This document shows, in pieces, positions 1 to 6,396 of a DNA stretch of 7,905 nt. The position numbers were made by a program, and so were the translations under genes. Position 1 is the first letter of the stretch; the number at the start of each line of letters is the position of its first letter. Source of the DNA: an uncultured Clostridia bacterium (GTDB taxonomy: Bacteria > Bacillota > Clostridia > Christensenellales > UBA1242); NCBI GenBank assembly GCA_947589615.1, contig CANQBU010000057.1, forward strand, positions 1-7,905, given 5' to 3'. Under the pieces are notes generated by a model. The model did no database searches. It saw nothing but the letters and a program-made list of their open reading frames with translations, and was not told where the DNA came from.

Positions 1-52
1 TAATTTTATGTGTAAGTAAATATTGAAATGTTAATCTACCCTTCGATTTAAT

Positions 53-106
53 TCGCTCCGCTCATACGCAGAACACTTTGTGTTCTTGGCGCTGCGTCTC
101 GCTCTA
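53..106. repeat. GC-rich hairpin island, possible dispersed intergenic repeat
   Basis: This segment is about 57% G+C (30 of 53 bases counted) inside a very AT-rich non-coding stretch. It contains a perfect 7-bp inverted repeat, AGAACAC (70-76) and GTGTTCT (80-86), with a 3-nt TTT loop. An outer pair, CGCAG (67-71) with CTGCG (92-96), could extend or compete with it. No T-tract follows on either strand, so it does not look like a terminator. No start codon with a ribosome binding site leads into it and stop codons flank it. The base composition and structure suggest a small dispersed repeat or the remnant of one, but only one copy is visible in the window, so this is inference. Confidence 0.35.
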
Positions 107-197
107 CAAACTATAGCATTTCATAACAACATTTAAATATTAGCAAATTTTTAAAATTAAGTCAATAGATTTTATAAATTTTTTCAAAAAGGGGCTT

Positions 198-238
198 AAA
201 AAAAATTAAAAATGAGTCCCGTAAAATCCAGAACTCAT
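198..238 (-). terminator. Rho-independent terminator of the 245-residue gene
   Basis: Read on the minus strand, ATGAGTTC (238-231) pairs with GGACTCAT (219-212). This gives an 8-bp stem with one G-U pair and an 11-nt loop, followed directly by a T-rich run down to about 198. It lies about 90 nt past the stop codon of the gene ending at 329 and is the only good stem plus T-tract there. The rest of 1-328, apart from the GC-rich island, shows nothing I can assign. Confidence 0.7.
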
Positions 239-328
239 AATTATTAAATTTTCGCCTTTTTTCTGTTGCTAATTTATAATATCAATATTTTTTCAATTTT
301 CCAATTCTTTACAACTAAATGTAATTAT

Positions 329-1066
329 TTATTCCAAATCAGAATATAGCCCATTCCAATCATCATAATTTTTGTCCTCATCAGTCTTTTTCACTGGTAT
401 TTGCAAAATTGGCTCCGCTTTTTCATATCCATCTTCGCTTGAAAGTCTCACCTTTACTAGCATTGACTTTTCTTCAGTTGTAGCATATCTAAGTGCCTCT
501 TTCTCGCATTGGCGTCTGATTTCAATTGTTGCATTGCTACCATAGTCATTTGTTTCGCCATTTTCATCAAATGGCTTTGCATTGGCAAGAAGATTGACGC
601 TTATAAGTCGCATTGTATTTTGAATCCCCTTTTCGCATTCTTCTTTGTTTAACCAAACATAGTCAATTTTACCAAATGTCACAATCGGTGCAGTGCTTGT
701 TGATTTGACTGCCTTATTTATCTTACCGTTCCAAACATAAGCAGTATTTGTAACCATGCGACAATTCTTAAGCATAGTATAGTTCTTATTATATGCTATC
801 TGGAGTGTGACGCGCAGCCCGAGTATAGTAAATTTACCTGATTGTGAACTCACATGACCATCAGGAAAAATAACTGCTATTTTATCTGGCTTCTCATCAG
901 CATTTCGTGTAAAATAATAGCCGGTTCCGTAATTCTTGTCCACAAACGTGTGTTCCCTTATTGCTTTTATTAAAGGTTGAGCAACTGCAAATGCGTGATA
1001 TTTGTCCAATAATTCGCGATAGTCACTGAGGCTTGGCAGATTAACATAATTTTCAATCGAAGACAT
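329..1066 (-). CDS. Conserved-looking cytoplasmic protein, possibly DUF6273-like in permuted order
   Basis: This encodes a 245-residue soluble protein with no signal peptide or membrane segment; its function is not recognised. The start is well supported: AAAGAGGT lies 6 nt upstream of the ATG and a near-consensus promoter lies behind it. Residues about 10-95 (LPSLSDY..., YYFTRNA at about 50-56, then IAVIFPDGHVSS and LGLRVTLQI) resemble the C-terminal half of DUF6273-type domains, which typically end in a W/YxxR segment, a V...DG strand and GVRPAL-like residues. Residues about 130-195 (FGKIDYVWL, LISVNLLANAKPFDE, YGSNATIEIRRQ) resemble the N-terminal half of the same domain. The halves would therefore be in reversed order. 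This comparison is from memory of the family pattern and is tentative. Sampled stretches are about 40-43% G+C, higher than the neighbouring genes. The acidic C-terminus (about 229-245) looks disordered. Confidence 0.85.
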   Translation of the reverse strand: MSSIENYVNLPSLSDYRELLDKYHAFAVAQPLIKAIREHTFVDKNYGTGYYFTRNADEKPDKIAVIFPDGHVSSQSGKFTILGLRVTLQIAYNKNYTMLKNCRMVTNTAYVWNGKINKAVKSTSTAPIVTFGKIDYVWLNKEECEKGIQNTMRLISVNLLANAKPFDENGETNDYGSNATIEIRRQCEKEALRYATTEEKSMLVKVRLSSEDGYEKAEPILQIPVKKTDEDKNYDDWNGLYSDLE

Positions 1067-1072
1067 ATTTTT

Positions 1073-1118
1073 ACCTCTTTATAGTAAATATTTTATCACA
1101 TTTACTTTTTCATGTCAA
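1073..1118 (-). promoter_or_regulatory. Strong sigma-A-type promoter and RBS for the 245-residue gene
   Basis: On the minus strand TTGACA (1118-1113) is separated by exactly 17 nt from TAAAAT (1095-1090), and TGA just before the -10 gives an extended -10 element. The predicted transcript start is near 1083. The ribosome binding site AAAGAGGT is at 1080-1073. This is the best match to consensus in the window and implies transcription independent of the upstream Ig-repeat gene. The gap 1119-1307 holds a small inverted repeat at 1133-1147 and no convincing terminator. Confidence 0.8.
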
Positions 1119-1307
1119 GATTGAGTGCTCATGATAATATCGTTATCTTATTATATTTTTAATATTTTTTGCGATCTTATATACGTCATTTCTACAATAA
1201 AAATTAAGGATGTTTTTTGCTTAAAATAAATTTTATGTGATTTTTTCGATTTTTAAGGCAATTTTATTGAAATTTTACCCATTTTCTTCTTAATTATCTC
1301 ATAATGA

Positions 1308-2615
1308 CTACTCAACTATCGTAAAACTGAAGCTGCAATATCTTCCATCTGCAAAGGCAACATTCTCTGAAAAAAGCAGGTCTTCTCTTATGCGGAGCAT
1401 TACTGTTATAACATAATATCCCGCTTTTATTTGTGTGCCAAGTGGCATCCTTGCCCCGTCACATCTCAAATCATAGAAAATAATTTCCGCATTTTGATTG
1501 CCATCAAAAACTGTCACAATATCAATCGTCTGAGAGCGAATATCTTGCATTTTTATCGTGCCACCATTGACATACGGTGAGCAAAGTTTTATGTTTTTTT
1601 CAGTCAGTTCATTTGAAAACACTTGCCACCATTGAGTAAAATGCTTTTCGCTACAGATGTAATTTTCGTTATCAACCAACTCGACATCTGCTTCTGCCCT
1701 ATAAAAGCCTACTTTAGTTAAATCTTGAGTAATTTCACCACCGCTTGATTGAATATCAGTTGTGCTACTATAATAAATGGTCGTTTTTGATATGGAGAAT
1801 GCTTTTGCCACTTCAGAATCTGTAATTGATAAATTCATTTTAAAATCGGAATTAGGTTGATAAATATAATGGTCAGACAAACTTCTTTGCGCATTTCCCC
1901 ATTTAATCATACCATCAAGGGAAATCTCCCGCTTATTTATTTTCCAAAAATGTTCAATAACATCTTGATTTTCACTTATTTTATATATTTTATCTTCTCC
2001 AATCGATTCCACCTTCGCCACAGTTTTATAATAACCTGCTTTTGATAAATCACTTGTTGGAGTTATTCCAAAATTATCCCCTGACAAACTAAAATAATGT
2101 TTATATGAAAATTTGACATTACCAAGGATATTCTTCTCAATTACTGTTCCATTTTCGGTTGCATCAAAAGTGGTAATATTTATTTTCTGCGGCTTGCCAC
2201 TGTAAACAAACTCATTTTGGTTAAACTTAATATTAATTAAATTGATTTCTCTTAAATTGACAACGACATCAAACTTCTTACTAAATGAATCACATGAAAG
2301 CGTCACATTATAAGTTCCCGCCGCTAAATCTTCACTAGAGTAATTTTTGTTCAATTCAAAATCTTTAACTCGTTCCTCTCTATCATCATAATATTTTATA
2401 ACAATAAAATCACTTTTTGTAATACTTAACGTATCGTTTACCTTGACAACAAACTTTTGACCGTCAAAATTGGGATGATCTTCACGAACGGTAAATGTCA
2501 CGTTAATTAATTGAGATTGAGCATTGTCAGGTCTTTTCCATAATACAAAAATCAAGGAAAGAACTATTAATAGTGCAAGCATGCTTGCAAGTAAAATGAA
2601 ATTGCCTTTTTTCAT
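1308..2615 (-). CDS. Membrane-anchored protein with four Ig-like repeats
   Basis: The likely start is the ATG at 2615 (435 residues), because GGGAG sits 6 nt upstream. A longer in-frame start at 2678 would add 21 hydrophobic residues, has no such site, and would place the predicted promoter inside the coding region. Residues 1-28 are MKKGN, then a membrane segment of about 20 residues, then KR: a signal peptide or N-terminal anchor, with the rest exposed outside the cell. The body is a series of beta-rich repeats marked by a recurrent (A/V)G(T/Y/F)Y motif at residues 99-102, 193-196, 302-305 and 398-401, a spacing of 94-109. Segments such as FVYSGKPQKI (136-145) and DLSKAGYYKTVAKV resemble MBG/bacterial Ig-like surface repeats. 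There is no LPXTG sorting motif or catalytic signature. A structural or adhesive surface role is likely, with ligand unknown. Its own promoter and the terminator at 2721-2757 separate it from the upstream unit. Confidence 0.85.
   Translation of the reverse strand: MKKGNFILLASMLALLIVLSLIFVLWKRPDNAQSQLINVTFTVREDHPNFDGQKFVVKVNDTLSITKSDFIVIKYYDDREERVKDFELNKNYSSEDLAAGTYNVTLSCDSFSKKFDVVVNLREINLINIKFNQNEFVYSGKPQKINITTFDATENGTVIEKNILGNVKFSYKHYFSLSGDNFGITPTSDLSKAGYYKTVAKVESIGEDKIYKISENQDVIEHFWKINKREISLDGMIKWGNAQRSLSDHYIYQPNSDFKMNLSITDSEVAKAFSISKTTIYYSSTTDIQSSGGEITQDLTKVGFYRAEADVELVDNENYICSEKHFTQWWQVFSNELTEKNIKLCSPYVNGGTIKMQDIRSQTIDIVTVFDGNQNAEIIFYDLRCDGARMPLGTQIKAGYYVITVMLRIREDLLFSENVAFADGRYCSFSFTIVE
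2574..2589. repeat. Perfect 16-bp palindrome in the start of the Ig-repeat gene
   Basis: TGCAAGCATGCTTGCA is self-complementary over all 16 bases. It overlaps codons for the membrane segment (Leu-Ala-Ser-Met-Leu-Ala region, residues 9-14) and begins about 24 nt inside the coding region. In RNA it could fold as a 6-bp stem with a CATG loop. It could be a chance product of repeated Leu/Ala codons or an operator-like site. Confidence 0.5.
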
Positions 2616-2635
2616 TAGTAACTCCCACTTATTTA

Positions 2636-2644
2636 AGTATATCA
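2636..2644 (-). promoter_or_regulatory. Extended -10 promoter for the Ig-repeat gene
   Basis: On the minus strand TGA-TATACT (2644-2636) forms an extended -10 element about 20 nt upstream of the ATG at 2615. No good -35 hexamer lies 16-18 nt further up, which is tolerable for an extended -10 promoter. The transcript would start near 2629, just before the ribosome binding site in AAGTGGGAG (2630-2622). Confidence 0.5.
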
Positions 2645-2720
2645 TATAATTAAAAAGAAAAACTAGTAAAACAAACAAAATTTTACAAATTATGATAATT
2701 TTCCTTTAAATTCTCGCATT

Positions 2721-2757
2721 TTATAAAAATGATTGTGTCCTTTTTAGACTCAATCAT
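2721..2757 (-). terminator. Rho-independent terminator of the regulator-SUKH unit
   Basis: On the minus strand ATGATTG (2757-2751) pairs with CAATCAT (2735-2729). After one A-A mismatch, GTC (2749-2747) pairs with GAC (2739-2737), leaving a 7-nt loop. A run of five T follows at once (2729-2725). It lies about 76 nt past the stop of the gene ending at 2833 and closes the two-gene unit. Confidence 0.8.
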
Positions 2758-2775
2758 ACATATTTTCATAATTAT

Positions 2776-2829
2776 TATCTTGCATATTTTCTTAAACATT
2801 TAAAGCGTATATCTTGCATATTTTCTTAA
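2776..2829. repeat. 20-bp direct repeat downstream of the SUKH-like gene
   Basis: TATCTTGCATATTTTCTTAA occurs exactly at 2776-2795 and again at 2810-2829, a 34-nt period. A degenerate third copy of its right part lies at 2757-2771 (13 of 15 bases match). The second copy ends 3 nt before the stop codon triplet at 2833-2835. Together the copies fill most of the untranslated stretch between the gene and its terminator. A duplication by slippage or a protein/RNA binding site are both possible. Confidence 0.75.
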
Positions 2830-2832
2830 TCT

Positions 2833-3360
2833 TTAATCTTCATCATCTTCTCTCATAAAATCTAGAATTTCATAAAAATCCAGATTTGGAGACTTATTTT
2901 CACCGTCATAAGGCAATGTTATAATATAAAAATTTCTACCATTGTTATACGCTTCGAGTTGTTTAGCATATTTATCTAAACCGATATAATACTCATCTTT
3001 CATTCCCCCAATGTAAAAGTATTTATTTGGCAATTTCTTTTCAGTTATAAATGATTTAGAATTTGCTTCTTTAAGCGTTTGCGAGCCTTGTTTCCTGCTT
3101 GTTGAGAAAATTTCAAAATTATTAATCCTACCCCCATCAAAATATGAATACCACTCTTTTAATTGAGAAGGCAAGTCTTTAATAACGCGGCGAACTTTAA
3201 ATAATGTTAATTGTCTGCTTGGGAACAATTCAAATGTATATCCAGTCTCGATTTTTGTCTTCAGATAGTCATAATATGATGAGCTTTTATCAAATTTTCC
3301 AACTTTTTCGCCATTTTTAAGTGTTTTTTCTGTTATTTTTGTTAAATTATCTCTTTTCAT
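2833..3360 (-). CDS. SMI1/KNR4 (SUKH)-like protein
   Basis: This encodes a 175-residue soluble protein without signal peptide or membrane segment. Residues 63-77 (LPSQLKEWYSYFDGG) match the SUKH opening pattern LPxxYxxFLxxxNGG. A short strand follows (FEIFSTS, 82-88), then FYIGGMKDEYYIGLD (115-129), which fits the G-D/E-x-x-YIALD strand pair of that fold, and FYEILDFM near 162-169, which fits the closing helix. The acidic tail EDDED ends the protein. SUKH proteins often act as immunity proteins against polymorphic or contact-dependent toxins, and others have regulatory roles; which applies here is unknown. The start has AAGGAGG 4 nt upstream, overlapping the stop codon of the HTH regulator gene, so the two genes are co-transcribed and probably translationally coupled. 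No toxin gene is adjacent. The family call rests on pattern memory and is moderate. Confidence 0.8.
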   Translation of the reverse strand: MKRDNLTKITEKTLKNGEKVGKFDKSSSYYDYLKTKIETGYTFELFPSRQLTLFKVRRVIKDLPSQLKEWYSYFDGGRINNFEIFSTSRKQGSQTLKEANSKSFITEKKLPNKYFYIGGMKDEYYIGLDKYAKQLEAYNNGRNFYIITLPYDGENKSPNLDFYEILDFMREDDED

Positions 3361-3364
3361 ATTT

Positions 3365-3371
3365 CCTCCTT
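3365..3371 (-). promoter_or_regulatory. RBS of the SUKH-like gene overlapping the upstream stop codon
   Basis: AAGGAGG (3371-3365 on the minus strand) shares two bases with the TAA stop (3372-3370) of the regulator gene and lies 4 nt before the ATG at 3360. A ribosome ending the first gene sits on this site, which favours coupled translation and a linked ratio of the two proteins. Confidence 0.85.
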
Positions 3372-4677
3372 AGTTCAATCCTGTTTCTTTCAACGTGCTT
3401 TTTATCGTCTCAATCAGTCTTATTCTTTCTTTCGGAATTCTTATCATATTTTCAATGTAGTCTTCATAGTCATGCAGTTCTTTCTTTTCGTCACTACTTA
3501 TTTCACCTTTAACTCCCCACATTTGAGCAAACTTGGTCAATGTCATCATTGTTCTCATCAATGCATCTACTGCAATTTCTTGATTTTGAGTAATAATATT
3601 TCGCGAATATCTTAAAATTGCAAAAATTATTTGCAAATAGTCGCTTTTTTCTGAAAAAATGCATTGTGGAATAAAATTAATAATGTCAAATCCATATTTT
3701 TCAATCATATTTAGTGCCTTATCGAGTGTGTCAACTTCAGGAATATAGAACATTCTAAAACCTTCCATTTCATATATCTTTTCGTTGTAATGCTTCTTAA
3801 ATTTTTCATTTGCGTCATTGAATTTTTCGATATTGTCATCATAGATTTTTGCAGGTATCTTTTCGACAAGTTCCCCATCTAAACCATAATTATTAATAAT
3901 TTCAATAATTTCATCTACATTTTCTAGTTTTTTATTCGGAATTTGCTTTTCTCGCTTCTTTTCCCTATATAGAAAACTTGGCGTCAACTTTAACTCTTCA
4001 CTTAATTCTTCACCCGTGCAACTTATCAAAACCCTATCTTTAAAATCATCTTCTTTGGGTGCGGTGAATAATCCATAACTTACATCGACAGCAGGCAAAA
4101 TTCGTTTATATCCTTTACTTACTTGATTTCCGTTTATGTCAATCAAATATTCCAGTCCGTCATTTATATTTAACGCCGGGCAAACTCCTGTTTCAAAACT
4201 GCAATGCCCACATAATTCCAATTTTTCACCCTTTGAAATATCTACTAAAAAGTCCTTAAATCCTATTTTATTGCCCCAATTATCAATTATAAAAGAAATG
4301 CCATCAATGTCTAATCCTATATTTTTCTTTCTTTTCTTAGCAATATGATATCCGCTTTTAGATAAATGTATTTCATCATAACAGTAAGGAGTTAAACAAA
4401 CATCTTGTCTCCTATCTAATATTGCCTTTTTCCCATTCCTTTCCGAAATAATTAAATCTTTGAAATTACTTTTTTCCTTTTGCGGCTCAATCAAAGCATT
4501 GAGCGACAAGTTAAATTCTCGGCATAAGTTTATCAAAAAATCCAAATCTGGAGTTCTGATTCCATTTTCATAATTACTTACCGCCTTTTCGGTAATATAG
4601 AATTTCTCAGCAAATTGCTTTTGAGTCAAGTAGTTATCCACTCTCGCATCTTTTATAAATCTTGCTATGCTTTTCAT
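3370..4677 (-). CDS. XRE-family HTH regulator with WG-like repeats
   Basis: This encodes a 435-residue protein. Residues about 4-63 form a Cro/C1-type helix-turn-helix: LTQKQFAEKF, then the recognition-helix region ITEKAVSNYENG (28-39), then RTPDLDFLINLCREFNLSLNALI. A middle region resembles WG repeats: PYCYDEIHLSKSGYHIAKK (97-115) with FIIDNWGNKI (129-138), then YLIDINGNQV (177-186) with YKRILPA and YGLFTAP. It carries a cysteine cluster, C156-x2-C159-x6-C166. Residues about 250-435 are predicted mainly helical, charged and unassigned. There is no membrane segment, so it acts in the cytoplasm, presumably binding DNA near its own promoter. The start has AAGGAGG 5 nt upstream. WG repeats are thought to mediate protein or ligand contacts, so the protein may sense something and control its operon with the SUKH-like partner. 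Target and signal cannot be read from the sequence. Confidence 0.9.
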   Translation of the reverse strand: MKSIARFIKDARVDNYLTQKQFAEKFYITEKAVSNYENGIRTPDLDFLINLCREFNLSLNALIEPQKEKSNFKDLIISERNGKKAILDRRQDVCLTPYCYDEIHLSKSGYHIAKKRKKNIGLDIDGISFIIDNWGNKIGFKDFLVDISKGEKLELCGHCSFETGVCPALNINDGLEYLIDINGNQVSKGYKRILPAVDVSYGLFTAPKEDDFKDRVLISCTGEELSEELKLTPSFLYREKKREKQIPNKKLENVDEIIEIINNYGLDGELVEKIPAKIYDDNIEKFNDANEKFKKHYNEKIYEMEGFRMFYIPEVDTLDKALNMIEKYGFDIINFIPQCIFSEKSDYLQIIFAILRYSRNIITQNQEIAVDALMRTMMTLTKFAQMWGVKGEISSDEKKELHDYEDYIENMIRIPKERIRLIETIKSTLKETGLN

Positions 4678-4680
4678 TCT

Positions 4681-4725
4681 AACCTCCTTATATTCGTATT
4701 ATAACACATTACAAGCCAAAAACAA
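4681..4725 (-). promoter_or_regulatory. Extended -10 promoter and RBS of the regulator-SUKH unit
   Basis: On the minus strand TGT-TATAAT places a perfect -10 at 4703-4698 with an extended TG. A weak -35, TTGTTT (4725-4720), lies 16 nt upstream. AAGGAGGT follows at 4690-4683. The transcript would start near 4691, giving a leader of about 14 nt. If the HTH protein autoregulates, its operator should overlap this segment, but I see no clear inverted repeat. Confidence 0.65.
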
Positions 4726-4787
4726 ATCATTTTTAATTTAATTTTCTCCACACTTTGTTCTAGTTTTTTATTTAACGACATAGAAAC

Positions 4788-4815
4788 AAAAAACACCTCA
4801 ATTTTTGATAGGTGT
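4788..4815 (-). terminator. Rho-independent terminator of the M1 peptidase gene
   Basis: On the minus strand ACACCT (4815-4810) pairs with AGGTGT (4798-4793). Inside, CAA (4807-4805) pairs with TTG (4801-4799) across a 2-nt bulge, and TTTTTTGTTT follows. It lies about 70 nt past the stop at 4886 and separates the peptidase from the regulator unit. The plus strand also has a T-rich tail after the stem, but no plus-strand gene needs it. Confidence 0.8.
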
Positions 4816-4885
4816 ATCTTGTTTTTAATATTTTTAATGTATTCTAGATTTTTAATCTTGTTTTTTAGGCTTTTATATATATTTT

Positions 4886-6385
4886 TTACATTATTATCAC
4901 TTTACCTTCAAGATAACTGTCAATCACCTTCTCTGCTCCCGTTCCAAACTTTTCAAAATTTGCAGTCAATTGAGCCCTAGTAATTATCTTAAATTTGTAA
5001 TCCTTATACATCTTTTTCATGGTTTTTTCAAATTTATTCTTTCCCAAAAGTTCTCTGACGGAATCAAACATTATAACACTTTTTGTGTATGTGCATTGAG
5101 TGTATTCAGGCTCAGTGTCAAAATCACATATAGCTCTGTCCATTCGTCCATCAACCTGACCATTTATTTTTTTATACACATCTTCAAATAACTTGTAACT
5201 TTTGGTGGCGGCTGAGATTAATTGAGGATATTTTTCGTTATAACTTTCATTTTTTTCGAAAAACAAAAGTGTGCTATATTCCGCTAGGCCCTCATCTATC
5301 CATGCGTGATTATATTGGTCATCACCTACAACGCCATACCACCATTGATGTGCAATTTCATGGATTATTACATAGTTATATTCACTTTGCTCCTCAATTT
5401 TGTCACTTATTAGCACTAAATTTGGAAACTCCATACCTCCATATACAAAATTTGATTTTACAACCGAAATTTGATTGTAAGGATACTTTCCAATCATATC
5501 ATTAAAAGTCTTAATTGCATCAATACTTGTTTTTAAGCATTCATCAAGATTGTCATCGTTTGCATATCCATAATAATTTACAACAACATCATCTACTTTC
5601 CCTTGAACATGGCTAAACTTTTGAGATAAAACAATACAAAAATCTCGCACATTTCTCTCTTTATATTGATTTTTTATTGTATTTTCACCATTTTCACTTG
5701 AAATTAAGTCTCCCGTGCTTGCAATTTGAAATTTAGAATCAAACTCTATCGACACATTATAATTAGCAACTTCACTGTAAAATGGGTCGCCATTTGAATG
5801 ATATAGCGACTGCGAAAATCCTACATTTTCATCATAAACACACACAATAGGATAAAAATTACCTAAATTTATAGTGCTATCTCCATATCCAAAACGATGA
5901 TTCATGTTTGGTAGGCAAACAGAAAATTCTATTTGCAAATCCACGCTTTCACTTGGGAATAACTCTTCTTTCAAGTTTATCGCCAAGATATTTTCATCTT
6001 CCCCTTCAATTGTAAAAGGAATTTCTTCTTCAATTTTTACACTATCAATCTCAATATTTCCATAACTCATTCCATTTGGATAGCCTTCCTTTTCATGAGT
6101 TTGCGAAATTACAGGATTTTTTGCTCCCTCACGAAAGGCATTGGGATAAAGATGAAAATAAAGCGTTTTAAACGCATTCTCACTATTATTATAATATTTG
6201 ACCCGCTCACTTCCGTTCAGGAGGTGCTTTTCATCATCATATTTTAATTCCATATTATATGATGTTAGATTTATTTCCTTCTTCCCGCAGGAAATAAAAA
6301 AGAGCGGCACTATTAAAAGCAAAGCAAATGTCACAAAAAGTGGCAAATATATCTTTATCTGTTTTTTGGTTATCTTCATTTTCAT
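4886..6385 (-). CDS. M1-family zinc metallopeptidase, probable lipoprotein
   Basis: This encodes a 499-residue zinc aminopeptidase-like enzyme. Residues 1-33 are a lysine-rich start, a hydrophobic stretch and FISC-G, a plausible though not ideal lipobox with Cys33 as the lipidated residue, so the enzyme would face outside the membrane. Residues about 38-260 fit the N-terminal beta domain. GGMEFPN (316-322) is the substrate-binding GxMEN-type loop in variant form. H342-E-I-A-H346 and E365, exactly 18 residues later, supply the zinc ligands, with Glu343 as catalytic base. Tyr433 in YTKSVIMFDSVRELLG is the likely proton-donor tyrosine. The protein ends soon after the catalytic domain and lacks the large helical C-terminal domain of PepN-type enzymes. 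All key residues are present, so it should be active, probably trimming external peptides. The start is uncertain: ATG at 6385 or 6379, neither with a visible ribosome binding site. Confidence 0.93.
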   Translation of the reverse strand: MKMKITKKQIKIYLPLFVTFALLLIVPLFFISCGKKEINLTSYNMELKYDDEKHLLNGSERVKYYNNSENAFKTLYFHLYPNAFREGAKNPVISQTHEKEGYPNGMSYGNIEIDSVKIEEEIPFTIEGEDENILAINLKEELFPSESVDLQIEFSVCLPNMNHRFGYGDSTINLGNFYPIVCVYDENVGFSQSLYHSNGDPFYSEVANYNVSIEFDSKFQIASTGDLISSENGENTIKNQYKERNVRDFCIVLSQKFSHVQGKVDDVVVNYYGYANDDNLDECLKTSIDAIKTFNDMIGKYPYNQISVVKSNFVYGGMEFPNLVLISDKIEEQSEYNYVIIHEIAHQWWYGVVGDDQYNHAWIDEGLAEYSTLLFFEKNESYNEKYPQLISAATKSYKLFEDVYKKINGQVDGRMDRAICDFDTEPEYTQCTYTKSVIMFDSVRELLGKNKFEKTMKKMYKDYKFKIITRAQLTANFEKFGTGAEKVIDSYLEGKVIIM

Positions 6386-6390
6386 GCTAT

Positions 6391-6396
6391 ATTATA
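6391..6396 (-). promoter_or_regulatory. Possible -10 element of the M1 peptidase gene
   Basis: A perfect TATAAT lies on the minus strand only 5 nt before the ATG at 6385. There is no extended TG and the -35 position (TAATTA at 17 nt spacing) is poor. If used, transcription would begin almost on the ATG and the mRNA would be leaderless, in line with the missing ribosome binding site. In DNA this AT-rich, a chance match is quite possible. Confidence 0.35.

Noticed and set aside
52..141. Short plus-strand open frame through the GC-rich island
   Set aside because: It begins right after a stop codon, has no start codon or ribosome binding site and is under 35 codons.
191..220. GGGGCT/AGTCCC inverted repeat overlapping the terminator at 198-238
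   Set aside because: On the transcribed minus strand it contains an A-C mismatch, has an 18-nt loop and would form only after the terminator, so it is not a credible antiterminator.
1105..1131. Possible CIRCE (HrcA) operator, since GAGTGCTCA matches one half-site at 8 of 9 bases
   Set aside because: The other half-site at the required 9-nt spacing matches only about 2 of 9 bases on either orientation, so the full operator is absent.
2616..2678. Longer N-terminus of the Ig-repeat protein starting at 2678
   Set aside because: It lacks a ribosome binding site, would cover the likely promoter and ribosome binding site, and adds a second hydrophobic stretch before a normal signal sequence.
4136..4348. 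Plus-strand open frame of 70 codons within the HTH-WG gene
   Set aside because: It is antisense to a clear gene and has no ribosome binding site, promoter or recognisable product.
2833..4677. Classic type II toxin-antitoxin pair
   Set aside because: The HTH protein is far larger than usual antitoxins and the partner lacks toxin motifs of the families I know; SUKH resemblance points to immunity or regulation instead.
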